A stretch of DNA of 64,000 nt from Kingdonia uniflora (taxonomy: Eukaryota; Streptophyta; Magnoliopsida; Ranunculales; Circaeasteraceae): positions 992,001 through 1,056,000 of the forward strand of contig JACGCM010002784.1 in assembly GCA_014058105.1 (NCBI GenBank). The letters are read 5' to 3'. Of the stretch, positions 11,490-21,992 are shown in pieces. The notes below the pieces were generated by a model that saw only the letters and a list, made by a program, of their open reading frames with translations, did not search any database and was not told where the DNA came from. Every line of letters starts with the position of its first letter. Positions within the stretch are counted from its first letter, which is position 1. A program made the position numbers and the translations under genes.

Positions 11490-11800
11490 CTTAAGTGATG
11501 ATGATGATTCGAGCTGAATTGATAGACGCGGAGAGTAAATTAGGGTTTAAACACGATGGTGTATGTTGGCGGGAATCATGACGATTTACAGAGAGAGAGA
11601 GAGAGAGAGGAGGGAGAAGTGAGAGAGTCGAATCGAAGAGTTTAAAAGAGAGAGAGAGAGAGAGAGAGAGGAGAAGAGAGAGATTGGTTTTTTTAGTTTT
11701 AACAAACCAACCTGTTAAGACGGTCAAAAAGTAGGTTTTTGGGGAGAGATAATAGAAGAAGTGTTTGCTTTGGTCTCTCCTCTCTCTCTCTCTCACTATT
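11490..11800 (-). promoter_or_regulatory. EIF4G: eIF4G leader and core promoter with GA/CT microsatellites
   Basis: Upstream of the 5'UTR intron are two GA repeats on the plus strand (11589-11612 and 11646-11672) and a CT run at 11777-11794. On the transcribed minus strand the first two read as pyrimidine CT tracts, a typical feature of plant core promoters and leaders (Y-patch, GAGA-like elements). No convincing TATA box was seen, in keeping with a housekeeping promoter. The transcription start cannot be fixed from sequence. Confidence 0.55.
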
Positions 11801-12456
11801 GTTATTCGGTGTACTTGTGACTATGTTCTTTAGTGTGATTCCTACTTGGCTTTGCCTGCCTCGCCCACCTCGACATGCCGTGTCGGTTCGGAGTGTAATG
11901 GTTTGTGGCAAAATCTTTTTTTTCAAAGAAATTAGAATTTCAGTTTAATTAGGTCGATTTCTTCAAAGTTGATTTTGAGTTCAGTTTTCATAAAATGCCA
12001 TATTTTCCCCCAGGTCAACTTATCAAATATCTTCAACTATTTTTCTACTAGAATCTTTTCGATTGGTACATTACCAAGATATTACTTCTATGAGTTGGAA
12101 CCTTAGTCCCATAAAGCCCAATTACTTTTGTGATTACTAGCAGTTAGGCACGCGCTACAAATGTTGTTTAAAGCACATTGATTACAAGAGTATGGTTACG
12201 GAGGACACCACTATATGTTGTGCCTTATAATTTTGGGTAAATCACAATGTTTAAAAGAGTTTCTACATGGAGGCAACACATTCTTATGTAAAATTATTAA
12301 CGCTCCACTAAATAACACTAACGCATCACATTATGGTAGAGAGCGGAAAGTAATATGTCGATAGTTGATACAAGAATATATCATTTTAAAGTAAATGAAG
12401 TCTTGGTGTTGTTTCCCTTAATTGTCAATATTTTTACAAAAAATATGCATGCATGC
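11800..12456. other. Upstream flank of eIF4G without recognisable genes
   Basis: AT-rich DNA between the CT-rich promoter and the solo LTR. Several near-repeats of common plant intergenic sequence were seen, but no ORF, LTR or terminal repeat that could be supported. Confidence 0.5.
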
Positions 12457-13215
12457 TGTAGTGGCTTATTCCGCATCTCGAACTCATGTCCAATCTTCAA
12501 ACTATATATAAACTTTCGACCTCAACAATAGAGCACGTGGCACAATAAAAAAATAAGACAGCAACGTCAGGAAACATATACAGCACGAGTTTCTCAACCA
12601 ACACCATTCATTCCTGACGATACTCATGCTATTAGTTGAGAGCCGTCTTATAATAGCTTATTTCGTATCTCAGACTCAAGTTTGGTCCTCGATCTCCTCA
12701 GCATATAGGAAGTACTACTAAATATATGACCAACTTTCCTCAGTTCGAGACATCACTTTCGACCTCTACACCAATAGTTTGATTTGTGCGAAGCGTACAG
12801 TCAGCAATAGAGCCGTTGTACAACAACAAAGATCGAAATGTTACATAATCTAGTCAAAAAATATCACACACACACTTTGTAACGTCCATCATTAAGGGAC
12901 TTTATGGTCGTCAAACGGTCATATTGGAGGACCTATAAAGAAGCCTAGAGAACTGCAGATGAAGGACGGGATATTGGATACATAAAAGTTCTTGCTCTGT
13001 TATCTTACATTCTCAGAATACTCATTGTAATAGATTAGCAATCTCAATAAGATCACCATCACTTTCTCAAAATCCTCAAGAGAGGTCGTGGTTTTTAACA
13101 TATTTAAAGGTTTTCTATGCTAAATCATCTTGTTGTTTGTTATTTATTGTGCTTGAACGTTTTAAGTATATCTGATGTAAAGGCTAAGTCCGAATCCCAG
13201 AATTAGGCTATTACA
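12457..13215 (+). mobile_element. Solo LTR of the element A family
   Basis: It begins TGTAGTGGCTTATTCCG and ends GGCTATTACA, like both LTRs of element A (29525-30094, 43187-43757). The flanking five bases are CATGC (12452-12456) and CATGT (13216-13220), a 4/5 target-site duplication, and no primer-binding site follows. It is 759 bases against 570 in A: near 12648 the LTR start sequence (GCTTATTTCGTATCTCAGAC) is repeated inside it, suggesting a partial internal duplication. Solo LTRs arise by recombination between the two LTRs of one copy. Confidence 0.8.
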
Positions 13216-13372
13216 CATGTAAGCCGTGGTGACTGTGAGGTTACTCTGGGAGAGATAACTTAAGGTTACCTTTCATTATTTAGTAATTACTTGTAGAGAT
13301 TGTTGGATTGAACACTAAATATATAATTGTTTTTGAGACTGACATTCACTCTAAAAAGAAAAATGAGATAAT

Positions 13373-13921
13373 TGTAAGGACCTAAATTCGTAGCTCGAAT
13401 AGTCTCTTAATTAAACCAAATGTACCTGCAGCACAACAATTGTAAACAAGTAATAAAAAGTAACAATGATTTAGTGTAAAAACCTTTAAATAGGTAAAAA
13501 CCACGACCTCAACTTGAGAATTTAGAAGAATAACTTTATTGCTCGAATATTACAAGTTACAAGGGTTGGTACTCTGGGATTAGATTGATTGGGTATTTTA
13601 TATATCTAAAAAACCTATATGAGCTTCCTATCACCCATATCCTATTTATAGATCTTATATTTAGCTCGTGGGCAACAACACGTTCTCCTGGATTAGGGGA
13701 AAGAGTAGTAAAGCTTTCAGAGGCCGTTCCTGTAACTATCAGTTTGTGGGGACAGGTGTCTTTGACTTATTCTTCTTTGTTCTTTGAGGGTTCGAGCCAT
13801 GTCATTTACTAGTTCATGGAACAGGTGTCAGTGTCACTAGGGTGCATGTCCTCCAGGTTTTGCGTGAGTCTGGCATTTTGGTAGTTCGTTGTAATAGTAG
13901 CTCGAGGGACAAGTCTCTACA
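13373..13921 (-). repeat. Element D 3' LTR
   Basis: 549 bases. Plus-strand start TGTAAGGACCTAAATTCGTA and end AAGTCTCTACA align with the LTRs at 46439-47055, 54338-54860 and 56622-57152. On the minus strand it starts TGTAGAGACTTGTCC. A likely TATA box (CTATAAATAGG on minus) is near 13645. Immediately above it, at 13922-13935, the minus strand reads GAAAGGGGGTGAT, a purine-rich polypurine tract. Confidence 0.8.
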
Positions 13922-14201
13922 ATCACCCCCTTTCAACTGAAGGCACGAGTGGCTTAAGTTGAGAAGTTCTACTCGGACTTTGTATACGTAATTTGAATCT
14001 ATAATTGTAAATGACCTTTGGAATTCGTTGCTGATTGTTGAAGTTCCCATGTAATGTAATCTCCAATATTAATTATGTATTAAATTGATTATAATCAATT
14101 AATGTAGTTATGGCTATAAGTATTTGCTCTATCTTCTCCCCAAGTTACCATCTTCTCATTCTATATACCTATAATATGTTTCTTCAAGTTATCTGTTAAA
14201 A

Positions 14202-14528
14202 ATGGCTACCACCAGAGGCCAAAATCGTGAAAATCAATTGTTGGCTAAGATTCATGAACTCTAGCTTCGGTACTTTGGTAACCAATATCTCTTTGAAGAG
14301 ACGCCCATCCTTGTCCCATCTACTTACTATGGTATGGCAGAGGATGAGGTGGAGGTTATCAATAATGATTTCTTCCATATGTTTTATTTTCACTACATTC
14401 TGAAGATTGTTCAGCAACGCAAGGATTGTCTTTCGTGTTTGGCAGAGTAGGCCATTTTTGAGGAGGACCATGCTGCCGGTGTTTAGTATAAGTGACCACG
14501 TGGATGTGACTGCCCTGGTTGTAATTAG
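14202..14528 (+). pseudogene. Element D antisense ORF1 (small, stops only)
   Basis: The frame from ATG 14202 to TAG 14528 is 108 codons with four internal stops but no frameshift. It begins MATTRGQNREN, contains RYFGNQYL, TPILVP and an acidic EDEVEVINNDFFHMFYFHYI core, and ends FEEDHAAG...GCDCPGCN. The same order is seen on the opposite strand of element A (42494-42830) and on the plus strand of F (57494-57785). It runs antisense to D's gag. Function unknown. The FFHMFYFHY core and the terminal Cys cluster are its distinguishing features. One stop is followed by LRYFGNQ in D, where A and F have TGA in place of the Arg codon. Confidence 0.65.
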
Positions 14529-14779
14529 GAAATTGTATTATATTTTTTATGAATCAAATTTTCTTTGCCGAATTGCTTTTATTTGATATCGAGTTGTTTG
14601 TATCTCTTTTAAACTAATGTATTTGTAATGTGTTGACTTGCAATTTTGTTTGGATAATTATTACAGCTCTCAATCATTATCTTAGATTGTATCATCCTTT
14701 ATATCTGCGATTTGATATTATCTTTTAATTTTGCTATTCTATAAATAGTTGTAAAGTTTCCATAGTTTATGTGTTAAAC

Positions 14780-14968
14780 ATGGTAATAACTCACTCTCAG
14801 AGGAATCGTCTTGCGGCTGAAGGGCAGTTGGCAATAAAAATTATTGAAGTTCGTGAAAGGATTTTCGAAGTGCTTCCTTATGACGCTGAGGAGAGGGACA
14901 TTGAGATTGTTAGAAGGTTGTTTAAGTACTTAAGATCGACTGTCAGAGAAGAAAACAAAATAAGCTAG
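14780..14968 (+). pseudogene. Element D antisense ORF2 (truncated)
   Basis: It starts MVITHSQRNRLAAEGQLAIK and continues IIEVRERIFEVLPYD. This matches F ORF2 (MVRTRSQ...EGCLAIKVTEVRNRIFEQLEYD, from 58566) and A ORF2 (IKVPELHERYFHQLPY, minus strand 41033-41365). D's copy ends early at a stop. The Cys-containing C-terminus present in A and F is missing. Function unknown. Confidence 0.6.
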
Positions 14969-15009
14969 GAGGAAATCCAAGAGGAAGAAACGATTATTAG
15001 TTTGTAGGG

Positions 15010-15345
15010 AAAACGAGCTCAATAAGCAATACGATTTTTTGTGTAACTGGGAGGACGAGTTAGTGAGGACTACCATTGAGGTGAATAAGTCTGAATAAAA
15101 GATTAGTAGGAGAGAAAAAGATTTGTCTCATTCCAAATTTTTAAATGGGGGAAATGATGAGAGGGGTGCGATTACCAAAATGTATGAGTTGTCTAAATGG
15201 AGGAGGAAAAATGACGCCTTGATTGAAAAACTGAGGGCTGCTGACACATTCTCCAATAACTATCAACAGTTAATGATGGGTGGTACAAATATCTCTCATT
15301 CATTTTCTTTTAAGCATTTTTCAAAACCAGAGAAAAAATTTCCCT
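15010..15345 (+). pseudogene. Element D antisense ORF3 (coiled-coil-like small ORF)
   Basis: A charged, helix-prone frame with stops reads ELNKQYDFLCNWEDELVRTT, then ISRREKDLS and NDALIEKLRAADTFSNNYQQL. The last part aligns with F (RDALVPKLRAARMSPNNCQ, 59287-59345) and more weakly with A (ERKLLQKELERSVLVKRVGKAED, minus strand). It follows ORF2 closely. Function unknown; heptad-like Leu spacing suggests a short coiled coil. Confidence 0.5.
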
Positions 15346-15365
15346 GAGAGAGAAAGAAAGTTGTT

Positions 15366-16526
15366 ACGTTTGCAAACATAGAAAAAAAAGGCTGTGTTAT
15401 TTGCAAAGCCAACTAGTAATCTACCAGAGCGCTCTGTAAAGAAAGAGTTATTTTATGTTCCTGATTCATCTTTTATCATTGAAGGTTAATGGATTTTCTT
15501 TAATGCTTCATTGTTCTTCCATTTATTTTTAAATCTTTAAAGTATTTTTTGTTTTACGTTGTTTCCCTCTTATTTAGTTTGAAAATTGAAAAAGGGATTT
15601 CCCATTTAGCGTGTTGTAATATATAGTTTTATTTTATTTTTTTTAAATCCTAACCGGTAATTGTGGTGGTACTGATATGGACATATTAGTATTATATATT
15701 TTAGTATAATTTTGGATATTTCAGTAAATTTGGCTAATAAAAGTGATATTTGTATCTTTATATATTTATAATTTTTTAATGAAAATACATTTAAACTAAA
15801 AAATTAAAATTGGTAAAGTATCTGGTCCTCGATGTAGATGTAGATGCGTAATAAAGTTTTAATAACTAGGACTCAGATAACATCTTACTTGTCATTCGAG
15901 ATAGATCCTCTTACTTTTGCTCGAGTTGGCAATGAGGATAATATTAAATTTGGAGAAGTTAATTCCCTCGACTTTGAAATTGACCCCATTAGTAGTAGGG
16001 TTCTTGACAATAATCATGTTCCTATTAATGAGGGTGAGGTAAGAGTAGATTATGATTGGGGTGATGATGACAATTTTTTTGGCATCTTTCATACCTGTGG
16101 GGGTTAATGTGATGAAATAATTTTGTAAGTGTAAAGGTAGTTTGAAGGGGGTTTGGGGGTGGTTTAATGGGGAGTGAGGGAAAAATGTATACAAAATATT
16201 TTGAAGAGGAAGGTGATAATTCGTACTACCCTATTCCAGACCTAGAAGCTGAGAGAGTTGTAAAGGGAATTTTAGATTAAATTACTCTAGAGTATTTTGA
16301 TGGGGATGAATATGATGATCTAGATGAGGGTTTTCTCTGTTATTTGGCTCAACTCCACTATGGTATAAGTCTACATTTGAGCAATTTTGCCAAAGGCATT
16401 ATGAATAGGATTAAAGGCTACCCTACCCAGTTAAATAGGAATGTATACGAGGTGATAAGTGTTTGTGAAACACTTAACTCGAAGTAGATTGAAGAGGGCA
16501 GGGAAAGGAGATTGACCTTTGATGAT
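15366..16526 (+). pseudogene. Element D main antisense gene, first exons (gypsy-type transposon domain)
   Basis: A first exon-like piece (15366-15488) reads LPERSVKKELFYVPDSS, then GT. A second (about 15836-16526) contains LHYGISLHLSNFAKGIMN and YPTQLNRNVYEVISVCETLN. These match element A's antisense protein (GLRIPLTFFKKGVMNVLQ, CPAQLNWNIFEMMRVCEALN) in order and spacing. The layout resembles the Pfam putative gypsy-type transposon family (Transposase_28) found in plant Tat elements; that assignment is by pattern, not search. The copia element interrupts it between two Asp codons at 16526, and it resumes at 21436. Internal stops make it a pseudogene. Confidence 0.65.
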
Positions 16527-17250
16527 TGTATTATAATCTGTATGAACAAACAACACCTCTTAAGGAGATGATATAGTCTAGTGTATGCACACTATCTCCT
16601 TAAGATAGATTTACCCCTACCACAGTACTTTACAAGAATATAGATCTCTGTTTCTCCGGATACAACGATCAGTTGCAGAGAGAAGAAAGTACATCTATCT
16701 TTATGCCAAATGAACCTTGATTGTATCTATATTTTCTCTTAAAGAAATGACTCGAGAAAACTCTAAAAACTGATGAAAATAAATGAAAATGAAGTTGGGT
16801 TATATAGAGCATAAGTGACTCTTTACCAAGGGTTATACCTTAAGACATACCTCTATAGTTAGTGCCCCTTCACCAAATGTTATACCTTAAGTTGTATCTG
16901 TTGGCGATAACCCAACTCACACCTCAAACCTAAAAAACTAAAAATTTGACTTAGTGTTCCAAGAATCCCTATGGACAAAGATCCCATGATCGAATTATAG
17001 GCTTATAATAATAAGTAGGTTTCCTAAGTCGAGCAAGCCTATAAGTAGTCTATGTACCCAAGCTAGTTTGCACTCATGGTCGCACGCGTGTGACCCACCC
17101 ACCAACTCTCACATACACCACAACAAGTTAAGTATTAAACTTACTTATATAGTAGAGTTGAGCTTCCCTCATATCCAATATGGGACTAAAAATACTTAGT
17201 TTTACCATTCAAACAAAAGGAAAACCACACTCTTTTTGTTTTTTCCAATA
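16527..17250 (-). repeat. Copia 3' LTR (full length)
   Basis: 724 bases, closely matching 20901-21430 except for about 190 bases that the other copy lacks. On the minus strand it starts TATTGGAAAAAAC and ends TTATAATACA. Confidence 0.85.
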
Positions 17251-17435
17251 ATCCCTCACATTTGAATGGTAACTGACAAACTCAAACAAAACAAAGAAAA
17301 TCAGGGAATGGTTCTGCATCGAGAAAGGTATCTTGTGGACTTGAACCTTCCCTAGTGAATAACAATCTGATTTATGCTAATTAGTGAACATATGTCTTAA
17401 ACTATCAACTTTAGTGTAAACCAAGACAATAGTCT

Positions 17436-18560
17436 TTACACAGTACTTTTCCAAACGCAATCGGCTCTCACAGTTGGATATCTTGTATAGTACAACCCAT
17501 AGTCTATTGTATGCATTAAATATTGTAAAACTCTGATTAACGCTTCCCAGTGGCTCGAGCTAGGGTTTATAGTATACCGACTCAGTTTGCTAATTGTATA
17601 AGCAATATTTAGTCTTGTGCCATTTATAATATACATTAGATTGCCTATTATCCGTGTATACTTTATTTGAGAAATAGGCTCACCTGTGTATTTAATCAAT
17701 TAGTACATATTATCGTATGGTGTCTGAACACCACGATTGTCAAATTTATTAAACTTCTTAAGTGCATTTACCATATAATGTGATTGAGACAACACAAGTC
17801 CATGTGGTGTTTTGCTAATTTTTATGCCAAGAATGACATCTGTAATACCTAAGTCTTTCATATCAAAGTTTTTGGACAACATTTTCTTTGTTAACATAAT
17901 GCCATTGATGGTAGTCCCCATGATGAGCAAATCGTCTATATAAAGATACACAATTACATGCTAACCAATAATGTCTTTAATATAGACACATCTATCACAT
18001 TAATTGATTTTGAAGCCATCCTTCATCATGGCTCCATCAATTTTTTCATACCATTGTAAATGTGACTGTTTCAATCTATATAGAGATTTAACCAGCCGTC
18101 ACACTTTATTTTCTTGACCTCAGACAATGAACCCCTCAGGTTGGTTTATATATATATTTCTTCATTTAAGTCATAATTCAAGAATACTATTTTAGCATCC
18201 ATTTGATGTATTTCAAGCTTATGCACTGCTGCAATAGCTATCAGCATATGAATGAAAGTTATTCTTGTCACTGGAGAATATGTATTAAAATAGTCCAAGC
18301 CTTCTTTTTGCCTATAACCTTAGGCAACAAGTCTGGCTTTGTACTTTTCAATTGAACCATCAGGTATAAATTTTTGCTTGAAAATCTACTTGCAATCTAT
18401 AGGTTTGTTTCTAGGTGGAAGATCTACCAATTCTTAAGTATGGTTGTGCATTATAAAGTCTATCTCACTCTGTACAACCTCTTTCTAACTAGGAGCTTCA
18501 GGTGTAGCCATGGCTTCCTTGAAGGTTCGAGGCTCATTTTCTAACAGGAATGCTACAAAA
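17436..18560 (-). pseudogene. Copia reverse transcriptase and RNase H, broken
   Basis: Minus-strand fragments in order: EPRTFKEAMATPEAPS near 18490-18535, PDGSIEKYKARLVA and GLDYFNTYSPVTR near 18250-18370, LYIDDLLIMGT (17700-17951) with the two catalytic Asp of the RT box, DMKDLGITDVILGIKI, then YTRIIGNLMYI and LNIAYTISKLSRY (17436-17699) at the start of the RNase H. At least six stops or frame changes intervene. Confidence 0.85.
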
Positions 18561-19155
18561 TCTTTTCCAAAAGACTTAACAACCTTAACTCATTTCCCAT
18601 GCCTTGGTTATGCATTAAAATCAGAACTTGTAGGAGTGGTACGCTGATCACTATTAGAAGCAACATCAATTGCTCTTTTAAGTGGATTCTCATTATTACT
18701 CTTTTTATATGGGAATATATTTTCAAAAAATATAGTATTACATGATTCAATGATGGTATTCTCATGCACATCATTTATTTAAGATTTGTATACGAGAAAT
18801 CTAAATGTACTATTGCTATTGGCATTTGCAAGACACCCCCACACTTTTAAGAACTAAGAGGAAGGCTATCTGCCTTTCCAGAGTTCATAAGGAGTCTTAT
18901 CAATCTTCTTGCGAGGTAACTCATTGGGAATATAATTTGCATAAAGTAGCACTTCCCCCCACAAGTTTTGTAGCAAACCAGAACCAATAAGCATAACATT
19001 AAACATATTCTTTAACGTTATGTTTTTCCTTTCAACAACTCTATTTTGCTGAGGAGTGCAGGGTACAGTAATTTGATGTATAATACCAAATTTAGCAAAA
19101 AGTTCTCCAAACGAAATATAGTCGTACTCCCCACCCTTATTAGTTCTAAGAACTT

Positions 19156-19800
19156 TTATCTTTGTGTTGAGTTGAGTTGAGTATGAACCTCATTTTTAAA
19201 AATAACAAACATTTCTGGTGTCTCATCTTTGCTTATGAGCAAGTGCACATGACTATATCTTATACAATCATATATGAAAGTATTAAAGTACTTATTTTTG
19301 CCTTGTATTTGAATAAACTTTAAATCGTAGAGATTACTGTGAATCAAATTTAGCGGTTCAGTTTTTTGTTGTTAAATAGAATGGAATGATTGCTTAGCAA
19401 ATTTTGCTTCAACACATACTTCAAATCTTTATTTGCAATCCAGATTGAATTTAAAAAATAATCCTAAATGGACTAATTTACGTAGCGAACCATAATTTAC
19501 CTATCCTAATCATTGATGCCAAGCATTAAATAACTCAAGCAAGTAAATAAAATTATCATTCTTGTTGATAATTGAAACTGGTTTGCATAAGACTGCTAGT
19601 TTGAACAGTCCATCACACTCATACCCCTTTCCTATGAATACACCATTCTTAGTCATGATACATCTGTTTGACTCAAATAGTAACTTAAAACCATTCTTGA
19701 TAAACAATGTTCCAGAAATAAGGTTCTTGCGGATATCAGGCACATGCAACACTTAATTCAAAGTAACTTCTTTTTCAGATGTGAATTTCAGGATTACTTT
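19156..19800 (-). pseudogene. Copia GAG-pre-integrase and integrase N-terminal region
   Basis: A frame at 19510-19752 reads LHVPDIRKNLISGTLFIKNG and later GYECDGLFKL, ending at NAWHQ, where family members have LWHxRLGH. This is the copia pre-integrase segment. 19156-19347 then holds an integrase core fragment with DCIRYSHVHLL...KDETPEMFVIFKNEV. Stops separate the pieces and the catalytic triad could not be assembled. Confidence 0.8.
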
Positions 19801-20004
19801 CCCTTTTCCTTCGACTCTTAACATCGAAACATTGCCCATAAACACTTTATCTTCATGTTCAGTCTTATTGTAGGCAGTAAATAAAATCCTATCATAGCAT
19901 ATATAGCGCGTGGTCCATGTGTCCACAAACTATCCTCTGGAATTTCTTGCCAGGTTGACTTCAGAGATTACTGTCCATAGGTTTTCCATCTTTGTAATAT
20001 TTGC

Positions 20005-20860
20005 TTAAGTGTCATTGTCACTTTCTGGTCTGCTTTTACGCTTACGGTATTCTATTGATTTGTACCCGGGTTTGTCACAAACATAACAACTTCCTATGAA
20101 CTTCTTAAAATCTTTGCTCTTAGGGCCCATAGAATTCTTCCCATTTTCCCCTTTCTTCCTATTTTTCTTATGGGGTTTAGGGTTTTCCTCGACCATGTTA
20201 GCCTTGGCATCGTACGAATGAACAATATCCTTCTTCTTGTTGGATTTGTTATTTTCTTCGATCCTTAGCCTTACGATTAGTTCCTCTAACTTCATTTCCT
20301 TCATCTTATGTTTCATATAACTTTTAAAGTCCTTTCAGGATGAAGGCAACTTCTCAATTATCGTAGCAATATGAAAGTATTCACTTAACTTTATACTTTC
20401 TGCATAAATGTCATGCAGGATAATCTGCAGTTCTTGTACTTGACTGATTATAATCTTGGATTCTATCATTTTATAATTCAGGAATCTACCGACTACAAAT
20501 ATTTTCAGTCCGACATCTTCCATTTTATACTTATGGTCTAAGGATTCCCAAAGTTCCTTTGCAGACTCCATTAGATTATACACATTGTACAATATGTTGT
20601 TCAGCCCATTCAGGATATAGTTCCAACACAGAAAGTTAGAATTAATTCACGCCTCCACTGAAGTTACGGTTATTGGGTCAGTTTCTTCCTCCTTTAACTC
20701 TTGTTTGTCCTCCTTAAAGAAATTTTCAAAGTTTAAAGTCATGAGAATGAACAACATCTTCTACTGCCAACGCTTGAATTCAGTGCCATCGAACTTCTCG
20801 GGCTTCACTTTTAGAACTTGTGGGTTACTCTTTTCACTTTCCTTCTCTACAAGATTCACC
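20005..20860 (-). pseudogene. Copia gag with decayed zinc knuckle
   Basis: Minus-strand pieces include KPEKFDGTEFKRWQ near 20785-20830 and ESAKELWESLDHKYK with IIEKLPSS (20335-20592), the UBN2-type copia gag pattern. The nucleocapsid piece (20005-20316) has a Lys-rich stretch, then CYVCDKPGYKSIEY. This is a CCHC knuckle (C-x2-C-x4-H-x4-C) in which His and the last Cys are both Tyr; either could come from a single transition. It would not bind zinc normally. Confidence 0.8.
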
Positions 20861-20900
20861 ATTGTTATAGTCTTTGATCACAAAAAAAAATGTCTTAAGA

Positions 20901-21430
20901 TTCCATTATAATCTGAATGAACAAACAACACCTCTTATGAAGATGATCGAGTCTAGTGTATGCACACTATCTCCTTAAGATAGATTTGCCCCTGCCACAG
21001 TGCTTTGAATGAATGTAGCACTTTGTCTCCCAGGCTACAATGATCTGTCGCAGAGGGAAGAAAACACTTCTATTGCTTTACCAAATAAACCTTGATTACA
21101 TCCGTTTTCTCTCTTGAAGAAATAACTCAAGAAAACTAATAAAAATTAATGAAAACAAAGTTAGGTTATATAGAGTATAGGTGACTATTTACCAAGGGTT
21201 TCCTAGGTCGAGCAAGCCCATGGGTAGCCCATGCACCTAAGCTAGTTTGCAAACATGGGTCGCACATGCGCGTGCGACCCACCAACTCTTACACACACCA
21301 CAACAAGTTAAGTATTAGACTTACTTATATAGTAGAGTTGAGCTTCCCTCATATCCAATGTGGGGCTAAAAATACTTAGTTCCTCCATTCAAATAAAAGG
21401 AAAACCAAATTCTCTTTGTATTTTCCAACA
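20901..21430 (-). repeat. Copia 5' LTR with internal deletion
   Basis: On the minus strand it starts TGTTGGAAAATAC. It matches the other LTR up to ACCAAGGGTT and resumes at TCCTAGGTCGAGC, so about 190 bases present at about 16840-17030 are missing. The first bases (TTCCATTATAATC on plus) differ from the other copy (TGTATTATAATC), so the inner border is uncertain by a few bases. Confidence 0.8.
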
Positions 21431-21435
21431 ATGAT

Positions 21436-21992
21436 GTTCTTAAATACTATAGGGTGAGGTATTTCAGCGCTACTAGAGGTACTTATTTTTCATCTATGTA
21501 CCCCTAACTTCTATTTTTTTGACCTGGATTTTTTTGGTAAAGTATGGAATGATAACTTGGCCTTGGTTAAGTGCCACTATACGCAAAGAGCTGATGAGGA
21601 TGACCTAGATCTATTACATAGGTCATTTAAGGAATATAAGTAGATACATCTCTGGAACTGTATTTTGTCTAGTTGTTCTATAATTGATATGGTTTTTATG
21701 GTAGTTTTATAAATTCCTATTGTAACGTTACTAGGAGGAATCTCTTGTCGACATAGTAGCTTGAGAAGGGGTTGAACTTTAAGGTGTTTTGGACGAGCTT
21801 ATTATAGACAGGAACAAGGGGGTAAATAGTAAATCTTTCAAAGTCCAGAAGGCCCAAACGAAGATAAAATTGGATAATGTTGTTAATGTTGGGTTGAGTT
21901 TTGTGGCTTCACCCCCTGTACTGGATTCTTCCCCGGACACTGGTGTTTATGTTCCAAAGGTTGTTAAGGCCAAAGCTCTCTATCACTTTTCA
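21436..21992 (+). pseudogene. Element D antisense gene, continuation after copia
   Basis: Directly after the duplicated ATGAT the frame reads VLKYYRVRYFSATRGTYFSS. This corresponds to ILKFYRLQFAKGRNRGYQYN in element A's antisense protein, and it proves that copia landed inside this exon. A later open segment (21789-21992) reads from LDELIIDRNKGVNSK to KAKALYHFS, where chromovirus E interrupts it. Confidence 0.65.

Larger units (their letters stand above)
16527..21430 (-). mobile_element. Ty1/copia retrotransposon inserted in element D
   Basis: Flanked by a perfect target-site duplication ATGAT (16522-16526 and 21431-21435), and D's antisense reading frame continues across the insertion. The LTRs are 16527-17250 (3') and about 20901-21430 (5'). 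Minus-strand order is gag, zinc knuckle, GAG-pre-integrase, integrase, RT and RNase H, the copia order. Every domain is broken by stops or frameshifts. Its RT contains the copia YIDDLL-type box and the DMKDLG...VILGIKI...LSQSHY stretch seen in SIRE/Tork-like plant copias. Inactive. Confidence 0.9.

Noticed and set aside
11491..11796. Ser/Leu-rich ORF over the GA/CT repeats
   Set aside because: Produced by the microsatellites in the eIF4G promoter; low complexity and no other support.
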